A DNA stretch of 64,000 nt from assembly GCA_002102555.1 (NCBI GenBank), contig MCFL01000004.1, positions 744,001 through 808,000 of the forward strand, in the 5' to 3' direction. Numbering within the stretch: position 1 is the first letter of the stretch; every line of letters begins with the position of its first letter. A model generated the notes under the pieces. It did not search any database, was not told the origin of the DNA, and saw only the letters and a list, made by a program, of their open reading frames with translations. The position numbers and the translations under genes are program-made. The stretch is from Catenaria anguillulae PL171 (Eukaryota > Blastocladiomycota > Blastocladiomycetes > Blastocladiales > Catenariaceae). Of this stretch, positions 36,679-48,372 are shown piece after piece.

Positions 36679-38731
36679 ATGCTAATGACGTTACTATGGA
36701 GCAGGAAAGCACATGGAGCAATGGAGCATTGTCAAACCTATCCAACTGCCACCGCCCGGTCGCTCGCCTCAGTCTCGAGTGAAGTCTTCACGCTCGTCCT
36801 TGCTCACTTGACGCTCACAGACATATTAAACGTGGGCCGTACATGCAAGCGTTGGCATCAAGCTTGCGGCGACTCTGCCGTCTGGCGGCGCCTCTTCCTT
36901 CGCCATTTCACGGTCGACCTTCACCACCGTCCACCGCCCTTGCTTGTGGTGAATGCGTTTGTCTCTGCCCATGGCGCCCGCGCGGCCCATGTGGGCCATG
37001 GGATTTCGCCGGCGCCCGACTTGAACGTTGTCGATTGGAAAAGCCTTTTTCGATTGCAGTACTGCTGGGCAAATGGCCGCTGCTCGCGACAAACGGTGGC
37101 GACTGGTGATGGTCATGGTCACCTCACGGATGCCAACAATTATACAAATGCGCCGGAATCGGGGTTGGCCGGTTGCGGTCAAGCATCCGCCGTGTCGTTT
37201 TTGGCGGTTGGAGACATGGTTTTTCTGGGCAGACGAAATGGCGACATTTTCGCTTGTCACACGCAGCCGACTTCGTCGGATTGTCATCCAAAGTTGACCC
37301 GTTTGGACCCGCCCGCGCCGATTCTGGGTCTCTTCCACCTCGCCCACGGCCGTCATTCGCCCACAGACGGCCAATCATCGATTGTCGTGGCACTCACCCC
37401 AAGACGTGTACATTGTTTTTCCCTCGACCCACAACCTTGTCACTTTCGCTGTTATCGTCAGCGAAGCACTCTCTCCTGACTGTATCACGACCGGGACCTA
37501 TCAAGCTGCTGTCTCTACCCCATGTAAGGGGATCATTTGTCGACGAATCAACAATGCACTGCTTGTTGCACCCGTCCTGTCGCCATCTGAACTCGTTGCA
37601 TTTCAGCTGATCCCCATTCGACTCTATCGCGCGCGCCGACGCTGTCCATCATGGACCCAACAACCGGCACCTTGTCACATGTCATGACGGGCATTCCAGC
37701 AGCATGTGCTTTCGATTTACATGCGACACTCAATCCGGACCGCTCCCGTCTCATGTCCTCATCAGCATGTCTACGCAGCTGTACACCCCGCCCAAATCTC
37801 TCGAACAGCATGAGCTTCGGCTTCAAACCATTCACTTTCAACGCTCGTCACCGTCTGCACCCAACCGACGCTGGTATCACACCGACTCACAAGTTATTCT
37901 GCCGACTTGGACACCCAATTCTCTGTGGCCAAGTCCGCTGTCGCAGCAAGGCATTCCCCTCTCACCGCCAACACATCATTCACCCATCACGTCCATTCGT
38001 ATCGCGCAAGACCTCATCATGTCGCCATCTGGCTCCTCCTTTCTGCTTCAACCTCTCTTGCACTCCGGTACATTGTTGCTGCACACCGAGACCACTCGCT
38101 TTCCCTCTACGCGCTTGTTCCGACTCAACATTTGGGCCGCGAGTATACTTTTTGGGCACCCTTCCCGACCAAGTGCACTCTGCCATCCTGGATGTGACCA
38201 TCACTGCCTCCATTGGCCGCGTCGTCGCCCTGTGCCGTGACGGAAACGCGCGCATTTGGCAACTGGAGCCGTGGTTGCCAGTGCCAGGTACCATCGTGGG
38301 CGGCGTTGCTTCCGAAGCTGTGGCGCCCGCGGCAATTGAGAGCGGACCTGTGGTCGATTACGATGTACTCTTTACCGGCCGTCACTTTCATACTCGCGCA
38401 AGTCGCGCTTCTCCATGCTGCACTTGCGAAATGCGACACCCACGCAAATGCGTGTTCCTCGCGCATCTGGGGACAGGAGGACATGCCCGAGGGGCATTAT
38501 CATCAAGGAATTGCAGGGAAATGGCTCACGGTGGACGACCAAAACGACGGAACCGGCCAATCGGCGTGGGAGCACAAGCGCGTTCGCACGGATGCGTTGG
38601 TCGCAGAGATTCCCGTCTTGCAAGGCCGAACGGTCGGCGAGCATGTGGAGCGGGCGTGGGTACATGTGGCGAGGGACCGGCTCGTCTGTGCAGTGCAGAA
38701 TGAGATCGTGTGCCTCAATTTTGCGGGCTAA
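36679..38731 (+). CDS. F-box protein, gene model broken in several frames
   Basis: The first frame (36679 to about 37400) codes an F-box near the N terminus: SLASVSSEVFTLVLAHLTL, then NVGRTCKRWHQACGD and WRRLFLRHF. F-box proteins link substrates to SCF ubiquitin ligases. After it come beta-strand-like pieces such as FLAVGDMVFLGRRNGDIFA and IGRVVALCRDGNARIWQLEP, typical of a WD/propeller-like substrate module. The pieces lie in different frames. One change is explained by a good intron (37524-37606, donor GTAAGG, acceptor TTTCAG, 83 bp); others near 37400, 37760, 38050 and 38390 are not. The last frame ends with NEIVCLNFAG at 38731. Either consensus indels or decay; I favour indels because nearby essential genes show the same. 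Confidence 0.55.
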
Positions 38732-38984
38732 CTTTGTCCCTGGTTTTGATTTTAGCAGGCGCGGCATTTGACGCGCTGCTCACAACGCTATACATGAAAT
38801 TGTCGCTGATTTCCCACTAGATACTCCATGTTAACATCCTGACAGGTTTTCGCTCAAACAAAACGACACAACGAGCACGAGTCGTCCGATAAGAAACGCG
38901 GCACATTTGGAGATCAAATCAATCGATTTTAGTACCCGGAGACAACGATCTCAGCACGCACTCACACACAAGAACTCAATGAGC

Positions 38985-39613
38985 TTAGAACTTGAGGAGG
39001 TGGGGGATTTGGCCGTTGGACAAGGAGAAGGTGCCAGCCATGTACTTGGCGAGCTGGGGGACCTTGTTGATGGAGGCGAGAATGGCCTTGTCAACGTTCT
39101 TCTGGTCAGCAATGCGGGAAGCAGGCAACTCAGAGAGAACAGCCTTGGTGTCCTCAAAGAAGGCCTCGGCCGTCTTGGGGGCGGCGGGGGCGTTCACCTT
39201 CTTGAAGTAGGCATCGTCAAACTTGGCCAAGTCAAGCTCGGGAAGCTCAACCTTGGTCGAGGTGGCAATCACGTAAGCCTGGGCAACGCGACGGAGGGGC
39301 ACACCGTTGACGCGGAAGGGGCCGGTCACGAGGAGGAGACCAGACTCGAGCTGCTTGAGGAACACAACACGACGGCCACGGAAACGGCCGGCGAGGAGGA
39401 TCAGACGGTGCCGGGGGTGATGGAGGCACGGAGCTTGGCGGGCTTGACAGCGGCCTTGCGCGAAACCTTGGGCTTCTTGACGTCCTCAGCGGGGTAGAAC
39501 TACATGAACGGTTGGGTGACGAGTGCAACGGAGGCGGGCGGTTGGCCGTCAGCGTCATGATTTTGGCAGAGATTCGGTTTGGAAAAAGCGGTATTTACCT
39601 TGGTCGGCTTCAT
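38985..39613 (-). CDS. RPL6: 60S ribosomal protein eL6
   Basis: Structural protein of the large ribosomal subunit. Exon 1 is 39613-39599 (MKPTK) and exon 2 is 39499-38985, with a 99 bp GT-AG intron. A short first exon is common in fungal ribosomal protein genes. Family motifs: [47 protein letters not shown], then [18 protein letters not shown] and [10 protein letters not shown]. The frame is broken at about 39403: ACCGTCTGATCCTC should read with one more C, giving Thr-Val-Leu-Ile-Leu. As read, a stop falls inside the conserved core. With that base the protein is 176 residues, the same as yeast Rpl6. A break in an essential gene points to an assembly error. Confidence 0.92.
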
Positions 39614-40228
39614 TTTGAGTAAACCACTGCGATTTGGCGATGAAGTTCAATGAATGCATGCGAAGAGGGGGACAAAGGGTCGGTTAGCTATTGTCGAACG
39701 GCCAAACCGGACAAGTCACGGGCGTCCAGCCTGCACGCAAGTTGCCTGCTCTACGGTTCATCGATCCCGATTCGTTCAAAGTGCCAATTGAGTATGGTCG
39801 TTGCATTGCAAGGTAGAAATCGTGGGGTGCTGAATGAGGAATCCATAATGTTAACTCCGTCGGCCAATCGCGGCGTAGTGCTGGGCGTGGCAAATGGGTT
39901 GGTGGGTGTTGACGACGGCACATGATTTCGGTGTTGGGGACGCTTGGTGCGAACATAGAGCAGGCAAATCGATGCAGACATGGATACATGGGTTCTTTCA
40001 TGGCAATTTCATACCCTAGTATGGCGATATAATACGTGGGAGGGGGGTGCGCAGTTGCAAGTTGTGGATGCGGGATGCAGTGGAGGATCGGCAGTGACTG
40101 TGGCGCTTTGAACGCAAGCGCCCCGATCCAGCGCGTCCACAAGTTGAAGGCCTGGCTCTGAACTTGAACGCACGCAAGCAAGTGTCAAAAACTGACAAAA
40201 AAAAAAATACACAATACATTCACAATTC
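39614..40228. other. Intergenic, promoter of eL6 and 3' of TFIIIC gene
   Basis: About 0.6 kb with an A-run near 40197-40207. No gene seen. Confidence 0.5.
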
Positions 40229-42762
40229 CTACATCAAGTATGATAAATCCTCGTCATCTTCGGGCTGCTCGTCTGACGCCTCACCGTCCTCCTCTTCATC
40301 CACTAAGCCTTGCTGTGGCTGACTGCCCAATAATGACAACCGACCAGGGACGCCAGATTGCTGCGAGCGGTGCTGCTCATTGGCATTCCCGTCCTCGTCA
40401 TCATCCTCAAAGGGATCAAAATCAAATACGTCAAAGATATCCTCGTCCCCGGCCCTTGCCGCCGTTGCTGCCGCCGACACACGCCTGGGACATTGAGGTT
40501 GCGCATGAGCGCATCGACCTCGGCTAGCACGCCGCTGCGCGGCGGATGGTCGGCTTGTGCATCGCAACTTCCCCATGGTCACGTCGCCGTCTGCATCGCG
40601 GGTTTCACCCGTGGAGGCCCCGCTGCGCCACCTGTGCTTGCCGCTTGCTCGCCAGATTCATCGTGAGCCGGGTCGCCGTCCATGACTACTTCCATATAGT
40701 CCTCCGGTGGCGGGACGTATGGCTCACCCGTTGCGAGGGCCAGGCGCTTGTTGCGGAGGCGGGCACGGAGCTTGAGAATGAGGCCGCGGTAGTACCATCC
40801 GTCAAACGGCTATAAACCAAGAAATCGCCGGGGAAAGTTTTCAATGAGCCGCGGCAAGATGAAAATGTCAAAGTGGAGGGAAACGAAACGCACGTCGCAA
40901 GTGTCCCGCAAATACTCTTGCGTGTCGACCAATTCCTTCAGCAAGGGATCCACCAGGTCGCAAAACTGGAACACAGATGTCTCGTCGTTCACATGTACGC
41001 CATCAAACACATGCGACTTGATTTCTTGCCTGCTTGCTGTTGATGCGCCGCGCGCTTCATCGGCCTGCTGATCCGGGTCCAAGTCGTCCATCTGCTGATC
41101 CTCGTGCATGTCATCCTCGCCATGCCCGTGCACCTCGTCCTGCCGTCCCGTCCCCTCTGTACCCCCTCACCGCCGCCGCCGCCGCCGCCGCCCCACGAGG
41201 CGTTCATAGTCGGTGCCGCATGTGGCACGGTCGTGAACGACTTGCGCTTTGCGCGCTGCCACCCAGACTTGAAGTGATTGCGCGTGTCAAGCGTCTGCCA
41301 CAGCCGCGTGCTCTTGTCTGTGCGCGGATCAAACCCGAACCGCACCCACGTCATTTTCCACGGGCCCGAGATAAAGTAGTAGCCGACGGCCGGCAGAATG
41401 CGTTGGACGCGTCGGGCAATCAACGGGTCGTGGTTGCGCTTGATTTCGTTGATGAGCGCAAGGCGGGTCCATACGGGGCGGGCGCAAATAGGGATTTCAC
41501 CACATCAACCATGTGGGTGGGGATGTTGACGAGTTGGGCCGTCGCTTGTGACAGTGGGCTGTCGGGGTGGGTGGTGGCTGGCGACGGTCGTGATGGGCAG
41601 TCCGGCTTCGCGAGAGCGGTTGAGCAGGCGGACAGAGTTGGTCTGCGATGTGGCGGATGTGTGTGAGCACGTCCCGTGTGTGAAAGCGAAAGCGGGTGTA
41701 AGAAGAACATGTGCGTACGCCGTCAGGGTGCTGGATTTGGACCTTGACCACTGCTGGGTTCTGTTTGTAATCGTATCCCAGCGGGAGCTCCACTTGAGAA
41801 AAGATGGGTGGCGGGAATTGTCGCAGGTTATCGAGTTCGGTTTCGTCGGGAACTTCAAGCGGGAACTGCTTGAGTGTTTCCACTCCAAAAGCAAAATGTG
41901 TGAGGTGTTTGGTCGTGGATGAAAACAGCGGTTGATGAAGTGGGCAAAGAGACATACAGTCCATAGATTTCATCGCCTGACGCAGCTGGGTAACGGGATC
42001 ACTTGGATCTGGCATCCACTGATAGTCGGCCATACCTGCATCGGATGTCGTGCGAGTGCCGGTCGTGAGTGGGATATCGCATTGTGCACACCAGGTTGCA
42101 AATGCACAATGTACCGCGAAAGCGCCCAGTCTCGTGGATGATTCCGCGAACTTGGCTCACATACTCCCACGGATCGTCTGTCCCACGCCGCCGCCGGCGC
42201 ACGACCCGCAAAAGCAAATTGCATGTGGGAATGACCTCGCCGAAAATGGGGTGCGCAAACGGATCCTCGGGGCTCAATCGCAACTCCAACGGCATATGCC
42301 CATCGGGTCGCTCGTTTTTGGGTTGGTCTGGTGGTTGGGTCGAAAGACACTGTGTACAACATCACCAATAGAGTCAGATGACCGAGCCGGAAAAAGGATA
42401 GACCAGAAAAGGCACCTTGGCAATCGACGCCGGCCCACCGAGCATTTCCAAAGCGCGATCTGGATTGGAAATGTATCCCGGAAACTCGACAGAGACATAT
42501 GGAATGTCAGGAACCTGAAACATGGGGCCCTTGGAGAGCGGCGGCTCGGCGCTTTCCTCCGGCTCCTCCTCCCCATCCTCATAGTACTCGTCCTCGTGCC
42601 CAAAGCCATGTGTCTGCATCGCCAGTTGGTACCTGTGGTAGTACTCGTCAACGTCCTCAGGATCCGGCTGATACGTCGGATCTCAACATCCTCATCATCG
42701 CTACCGTGGTCAGCGTGAGGGTAGGGTGGGAGACCGTATTGGTCCAGAGAATCCTGGTCCAT
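40229..42762 (-). CDS. Transcription factor IIIC subunit 5 (Sfc1/Tfc1/GTF3C5 family), frames broken
   Basis: TFIIIC recruits TFIIIB and Pol III to tRNA genes; this subunit contacts the A-box side. Segments in order match the family: VSVEFPGYISNPDRALEMLG, then LRLSPEDPFAHPIFGE and NLLLRVVRRRRR, GMADYQWMPDPSDPVTQL, RQFPPPIFSQVELPLGYDYK, RPVWTRLALINEIK, VGYYFISGPWKMTWVRFGFD, PFDGWYYRGLILKLRARLRN and an Asp/Glu-rich tail to LSYLM. Supported introns: 42415-42350, 42114-42036, 41957-41883 (in frame, could be retained) and about 41708-41623. Breaks by single bases are needed near 42680, 41560, 41478, 41150 and 40500. The N terminus from 42762 depends on the first of these; otherwise the start is 42619. 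Gene identity is firm, exact model is not. Confidence 0.85.
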
Positions 42763-43226
42763 TGCGCCGCTGTTGATGCTTTAATTCCGGTGGAGACGTG
42801 TCGACATTGACAGCGGGGCAGGCGGGCACGCAAGAGCCGAGCTGAAGTGATGTGTCGTGATGGTATTGGGTGCAGAGGATTCAATGATGCCGTTTGCCGT
42901 GCAAGTCCATAGGTACATTGTACATCGTCGGTCAGGACTCAGGACCTTGGCACTTTGGGCACCGGTCAGTGGTCTCTGATCATTGACATTGTGAGCAAGG
43001 AGCCGACCTTGCACTGATACGCATCACGTGAACCCTCACGCGAAAAGATGCGTACGTCAAGTTCGCAACCAAGTCAAGGGAAGGACACGCACGCCAGCAA
43101 GAGGAGGACTCATGACGGTATTGGGACACATGCACAAGCCCACGTTTGCTTTCCATGTAAACCGCTGTCAGCCACGCCGTTTTCCTCCCACCACCTTTCC
43201 GTCGTAGCCACCAACCACCAACGACC
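42763..43226. other. Divergent promoter of TFIIIC subunit and NOC3
   Basis: 464 bp shared upstream region of two genes for Pol III transcription and ribosome assembly. No other feature seen. Confidence 0.5.
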
Positions 43227-46200
43227 ATGGCCAAAGCCCCAGGCTCCAAGAAATCCCAGCGCGCAAAGGATCACTCTGCTGCGCGCAAGCAGGCAAAGCA
43301 GGACGCGGCCTCACTGCGCAAGGCAAAGCAAAGGCTGCGCGAGACAAAGCACATTGTGCCCGAGACCGAGGTCGACACCGACTTGCTGTCGGACGAGGAT
43401 CTCCAATTCATTGAGCAAAATGCACAGTTTGCGCCCTGATTGCCGAGACCAATGTCAACGCCCTGACAAAGTACGCCCGGTAGACGCTAATCCCGTCATT
43501 GCAAAAAAAAAAAAAATCGCCAAGTGCTGACAGATCGTCCTGAATGCAATCCACAGGAAGCAACCAAAGTCAAGCAGCCCGCATACGCTCGTCGATCGGT
43601 TGCACCACCATCCGACAACGACGACGATGACAGCGACCTCGATTTGGACGGCGCAGACATCGTTGCAGAATCTTCGGACGAGGAAGGTGATGAATCCGAC
43701 TGCCAGCTCTTATCGCAAACCCGCACCGACCCGCAAATCCAAATCGCTCCCTGATCTCGCCCCCGAATCCGACTCGGACGACGAAATTCACCAAACACTT
43801 GTCGAGGGCAGCGACGAATCCGATGCTTCGGACAACGACTCGGGCTCTGACGGCTCGGCCAGCGACTTTGACGATGACAGCGATGGATCTGGTTACGACT
43901 CGGTGGAAATGGACGTGGAAGCGATCCCTTCGGATATTGAATCGTCGGACGAGGAGGCAGAGGTCGAGCTGCCTGAAGTCGTGACTGCTGCCGAGCTGGA
44001 GCGCCAAGAGGCTCGTGCTCGCAGTGCGCTCAAGAAGCAACAAAAGTTGGACGAAGCCAGTGGCAAGAGCAAAGGAGGCGATGCAAGTGCCAATGGCGGT
44101 GACGCAGATGAGGAGGCAGAGTACGAGCAGCGTCCGCGGACGGCGCAATCGCTTGGCAAAGTGGGTCGTGCCATGTTGCCCATCAAGACGGCCGACGGCC
44201 GACTTGTGACTCGCGAGGCAGACAGTGACCAGGAAGCAGGCGCTGGGGCACAAGATAGCGAAGAAGAAGATAGCGAGGACGAGCGTGCGGCCGCTGCTGC
44301 CAAGCGGAAAAAGGCCGATGCGGCCATTCGCGCCAAGAAATACGCCGACCTGGACGAAGCCGAGCCTACCATGCACCCGCTCGAACGCATCGCGATTGTG
44401 TGCCAACGCATCATTGATTCGCCCGAAGACAATATCTCGCTCATCTCGCGCATTGCTGAGCTTGTCAAGTACCGCGGCCCAGCCGTTGGCGGGATTGGCG
44501 CCGAGCAAATCCAAGCGGTCGCCATTGCCTCGATCGGCCAAGTGTTTCTGGACGTGATCCCTGGATACCGCATCATCGAACTGACGGCCGAGCAAAAAGC
44601 CGAAAAGGTGTCCAAGGATGTCCGCAAGTTGCGCACATTTGAGCAAACGCTTCTCGCCACCTACCAAAAGTTCCTCACGGCTCTCGACGGCGTCGTCAAG
44701 CATCGCATTGCGCAAGCAACAAGGTCGTCCGCCATCAAGCCCAACGAGCCCGCACGTATCGCCATGGACATCTTTTGCAAGCTGCTCATAACACATCCGC
44801 ACTTCAACTTTCGTCTCAATGTCATCAACGCCATTGTCAAGCGGCTCACTCGCCGCGAGCTCATGCACGGCATTCTCGAGACGTTGCGTCAAGTGTTTCG
44901 CCGCGACGAGGAGGGCAGTGTGTCTAGTGAAACCGTGCGCTTGATTGCCCGACTCATCAAGACGGTGGCATACAAGGTGGACCCGGAGGTGTTGCGTGTC
45001 TTTATGCACTTGCGGCTCAAGCACGAGCTGACGCTCGAGGACTTGATGAAGAAGGGCAAGGGCGGATCGTCTGGTCCACAGCACAAGGTCAAGAAGCCAT
45101 CGCGCAAGACAAAGGACCAGTACGTCAACAAGAAACAGCGCAAAAACTCGAAATTCACCAAGGAGGTGCTTGCCGAGCTCAAGGAGGCCGAGGCCGTGGT
45201 TGATCTCGAGGACCGGAAGCGCCAGCACAAGATTACGCTCGAGCATGTGTTCCTGACCTACTTCCGTATTCTGAAAACGTCGCCCTACTCGCGAGTCATG
45301 CCCGCTGCCCTCGAAGGCCTCGGTGCCTTTGCCCATCTCGTGTCGATCGAGTACTTTGACTCATTGTTCCGCGTCTTCAAGCTCTTGCTCGCCGACCCTT
45401 CGATCGCATACGAATCCAAGCTGTCCATCATTGCCACAGCTAACCGTGTTGTCTCTGGCCAAGGCGAGGTCCTTCACTTGGACCTGGCCGAGTTTTACGA
45501 GGCGGCATACGCCGTGATTGGGTCGCTCCGCACCGTCGCCTTGCCGCCCAACTCGCCCGTGTTCCGCATGGCGCTCGAAGTGGTCGAAACATCGGTGCTC
45601 AAGCGCAAGTGCTCGCCTACCATCATCCTGGCCATGTTTGTGCGGCTGCTCTCACTTGCAGCCTCGGTGGACGACCCGGGCGCCGTGCTCGCCATCCTGT
45701 CGTTGTGTTCCACCTTGTTTGCCAAGTTCCCGTCGGTCTTGCGCAAGGTCCTCGACTCGCCCGCCGACCGTGCTGCGGGCGTTGCGGATCCCTGGACACA
45801 CGACCCGCACCTAGCCAACGCCGCACATGCTGCGCCGTACGACCTGGCGCTGCTTGCAGCCCACTGGCACCCGGACGTGCGTGCTGCGGCCAAGGCCGTC
45901 ATGAAGGACATGGATCCACGCAATGCGACAACGGGCAGGGCGCCCAGCCGGATTCTGGGCTGGCGCGAGTGTATTGAGCGGTGGGCGTGGGAGGGCAGTG
46001 CGCGCAATGTGCCCGAGATTGCAACTCTCGACCCGGCGAATCGCAAGGGTAAGAAGGGGGCAGCAAAGCACCAGCAGCAGCAGGACAAGCAAAACCGCAA
46101 GACTGAGAGGAAGCATTTGCAGGAGCAATATGCCAAGGATCAGTTGGCAAAGCCCGGGCGCAGGCAGCGAGATGACGACGACGATGGAGCAGAGGCTGAC

Positions 46201-46371
46201 GAGGAGCCGGCGGTGCAGAACGGCAGGGCAGGTGACGGGGAGGCGTTCAGCACCTACGAGCGCAGAGGCGGGAGCGGTGGACGTGGTGGACGAGGAGGTG
46301 GTCGTGGTCGTGGTCGCGGAGGCGGCCGAGGTCGAGGTGGGCGAGCGTTCAAGAAGCCAAGGATGCATTAA
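43227..46371 (+). CDS. NOC3: Nucleolar complex protein 3
   Basis: Nucleolar factor for 60S subunit maturation and export, with a reported role in replication initiation. Exon 1 is about 43227-43470, intron 43471-43556 (86 bp, GT-AG), exon 2 to 46371; about 1000 residues. The N terminus is Lys-rich, followed by DLQFIEQNAQF and an acidic region. The core runs HPLERIAIVCQRIIDSPEDN, then VRKLRTFEQTLLATYQKFL, LRQVFRRDEEGSVSSETVRL, then HVFLTYFRILKTSPYSRVMP and GLGAFAHLVSIEYFDSLFRV, as in the NOC3/CBF family. The C terminus is an RGG box (GRGRGRGGGRGRGG). One base is missing near 43433 (GCGCCCTG, GCGGCCCTG expected) and the acidic part changes frame near 43700; both look like consensus errors. Confidence 0.9.
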
Positions 46372-46515
46372 AATCATGTATACGCACTCGCTAATGAATA
46401 CACTTTGTCCTCTCTGTTTGTTTGTCTGTATCTTGCTGCAAAACGTGACCCGCGTTCAAAAATGGCACGGATCAATCACGTTTCCGCCACAAGTGCATCT
46501 TTGTACAGAGGGTGT

Positions 46516-48372
46516 TTACAAAATGGACTGGTTCCGCTTGGCTTCCCAAGATTGAATGGGCACCGCCACAGGTGCCGCCAAATACCCATGCCCGGCGGCC
46601 TCCTCCTGCATCGTCTGCTGCATCTGAACCAACATGGCCTGCTGCGCGGCGTTTCGCCGCTCCAACATCTCAGTACGCAAGTTCTGGTAATTGCGATCCA
46701 AGGCAAACTCGACAATACACCGATTCTTGATGAGCGACATGAGCGGCCACGTGGACCGCTCGCCCTTGGCCATCCAGTAATCCATGTCGGCATTGGTCGG
46801 ATTCGAAAACAAGCTGCGGTAATCTTCGAGTGTCAGCTCGGGGGTGATGGTGACGTCGCCCGTGATGGTTTCGGGCGCAATCCATCGTGCAACGAGGCTC
46901 GGGACTAGGCCCACGTAGGCGGCCTGCGCGGTGCGATGCCGGACCTCCATGAGAATGGCTGATGCGACGCGCGCCAAGAACGAGTGGCGCTCGCGCCAAC
47001 CACGCAACACCATGGGCGCGGCCAAGGCGCCCGCTTGCGAGACAATCAGGTGGTTGACGTTAAAGAGTTCTGCCAGCCGGTGGTGCGGCGAGGCGTCATT
47101 GTCGAGCGCGCCAAACGTATTGTTGGAGTGTGCTGAAGAGGAGGAGTGTGTCAAGGCCGTGTAGTAGAGCCCGGCGCCTGGTTGTTTTTTGGCCGAGTTT
47201 GAGCCCGAAGGGTGTGTGAGCAGGCCGCGCGGACCGGAGGCGGCGGATCGTCGGGAAAAGGACGAGGAGGGAGCATTGTGTTGTGTCCATGTGATGTCGG
47301 CCGGCGACCACTTGGTAATGATACCCTTGTCGTCCTTGGCAAGCAAGTGCACTTGAGAATACAGCGGGTAGGTTGCCGCTGTGGATGCACATGCCGCAGA
47401 CCAAATGAGGACATTGGGTGCGGTGAGGTAGTTGAGCACTTTGGGCACCTCGTTGGGGCGCGCAGACGACACGGTGATGTTGAGAATGCGACGAGTCTTG
47501 TGGAAGGCTTCCTCGAACGTGACGTCGCCCACATTGGACCGCACGCAATCTTCCAACACCTTCACATCGAGCGCATGCCCGTACTTTAGCCAGCGCGTGA
47601 GCTTTCGGCGAAATGTGCCACGCTGTCCGACTTGCTCAAACGCCGACAAGTTGATGCCGCCGTGGCGCAAAACATGCTGGAGCTCATCGTCGGAATGGAT
47701 GCAAACGAGTGCGGCAATAAGCGCGCCGACTGCAGAACCGGAAATGACACGCGGAAGCAGTTGCTGCTCGTGCAATGCCTTGACGACGCCAATGTGGTAC
47801 AGACCAAACGTTGCTCCGCCTTCCAAAATGAGCGCCGAGCATCCAAACGACTGCTTTGTCTCGTGAAAGAAATCCAGTCGGGCTTGGAACGACAGGTCGG
47901 GGTGATCCGTGGTTGCAATGTAGTTGAGCGAATCCACGACTTCGCGCGTGTACTCTTGGATGAGGCGTTTTGTGCCAACGTAGGATGTGCAGTACAACCG
48001 CGGGTCCGAAATGCCACCTAAATTGCGAAGCAGGCCCGAGCGCAGAGAATACATGGACGAAATGACGTCGCCTGCCAGGCGATCATTGCGCAACTTTGAC
48101 AAGCGGTTGTGAATGAGGCGATGGTCGTATTCTGACGATTCTGGGTCGGCCTTCCAGTTGTCGTTGCCCAAGGCTCGGTCGAGTTGCTGCGCGACGGTGC
48201 GCCATTGTGGGTAAGTATTGCAGAGGGAGAGCTGGTGGCGGAGCTTGTCGAGTTGCTCACGCGAGGCCAAGACGGGCCGCGACCCTGGGAACTGGACCGA
48301 GATGGGAATCAGCCACGCAACGAGCGATAGCGCCCAGGCACACACCGATGAGAGCAGAGAGGCGACAGGCAT
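46516..48372 (-). CDS. Patatin-like (Tgl3/4/5, SDP1) lipase homologue without catalytic Ser-Asp dyad
   Basis: Single exon, 618 residues. It has an N-terminal hydrophobic segment (about 8-25), then the fungal/plant triacylglycerol lipase layout: YTREVVDSLNYI, LSFQARLDFFHETKQSFG, the oxyanion loop LILEGGATFGLYHIGVVKAL (residues about 178-197), LNITVSSARPNEVPKVLNYL, then APNVLIWSAACAST and LAELFNVNHLIVSQ. The nucleophile elbow should read GSSxG. Here it is GSAVG, with Ala214 (codon GCA at 47733-47731) in the serine position. The catalytic Asp motif, normally W-x-DGS-x-DNDLP, reads NTFGALDNDASP, with Phe420 in place of Asp; the NPH that usually follows is also lost. Both dyad residues being absent argues for a true pseudoenzyme. 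Divergent from DGAT2. Confidence 0.88.
   Translation of the reverse strand: MPVASLLSSVCAWALSLVAWLIPISVQFPGSRPVLASREQLDKLRHQLSLCNTYPQWRTVAQQLDRALGNDNWKADPESSEYDHRLIHNRLSKLRNDRLAGDVISSMYSLRSGLLRNLGGISDPRLYCTSYVGTKRLIQEYTREVVDSLNYIATTDHPDLSFQARLDFFHETKQSFGCSALILEGGATFGLYHIGVVKALHEQQLLPRVISGSAVGALIAALVCIHSDDELQHVLRHGGINLSAFEQVGQRGTFRRKLTRWLKYGHALDVKVLEDCVRSNVGDVTFEEAFHKTRRILNITVSSARPNEVPKVLNYLTAPNVLIWSAACASTAATYPLYSQVHLLAKDDKGIITKWSPADITWTQHNAPSSSFSRRSAASGPRGLLTHPSGSNSAKKQPGAGLYYTALTHSSSSAHSNNTFGALDNDASPHHRLAELFNVNHLIVSQAGALAAPMVLRGWRERHSFLARVASAILMEVRHRTAQAAYVGLVPSLVARWIAPETITGDVTITPELTLEDYRSLFSNPTNADMDYWMAKGERSTWPLMSLIKNRCIVEFALDRNYQNLRTEMLERRNAAQQAMLVQMQQTMQEEAAGHGYLAAPVAVPIQSWEAKRNQSIL

Noticed and set aside
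43570-45336. 588-codon minus-strand open frame opposite NOC3
   Set aside because: Its length comes from the codon bias of NOC3 on the other strand; it has no recognisable domain and runs through NOC3's conserved core.
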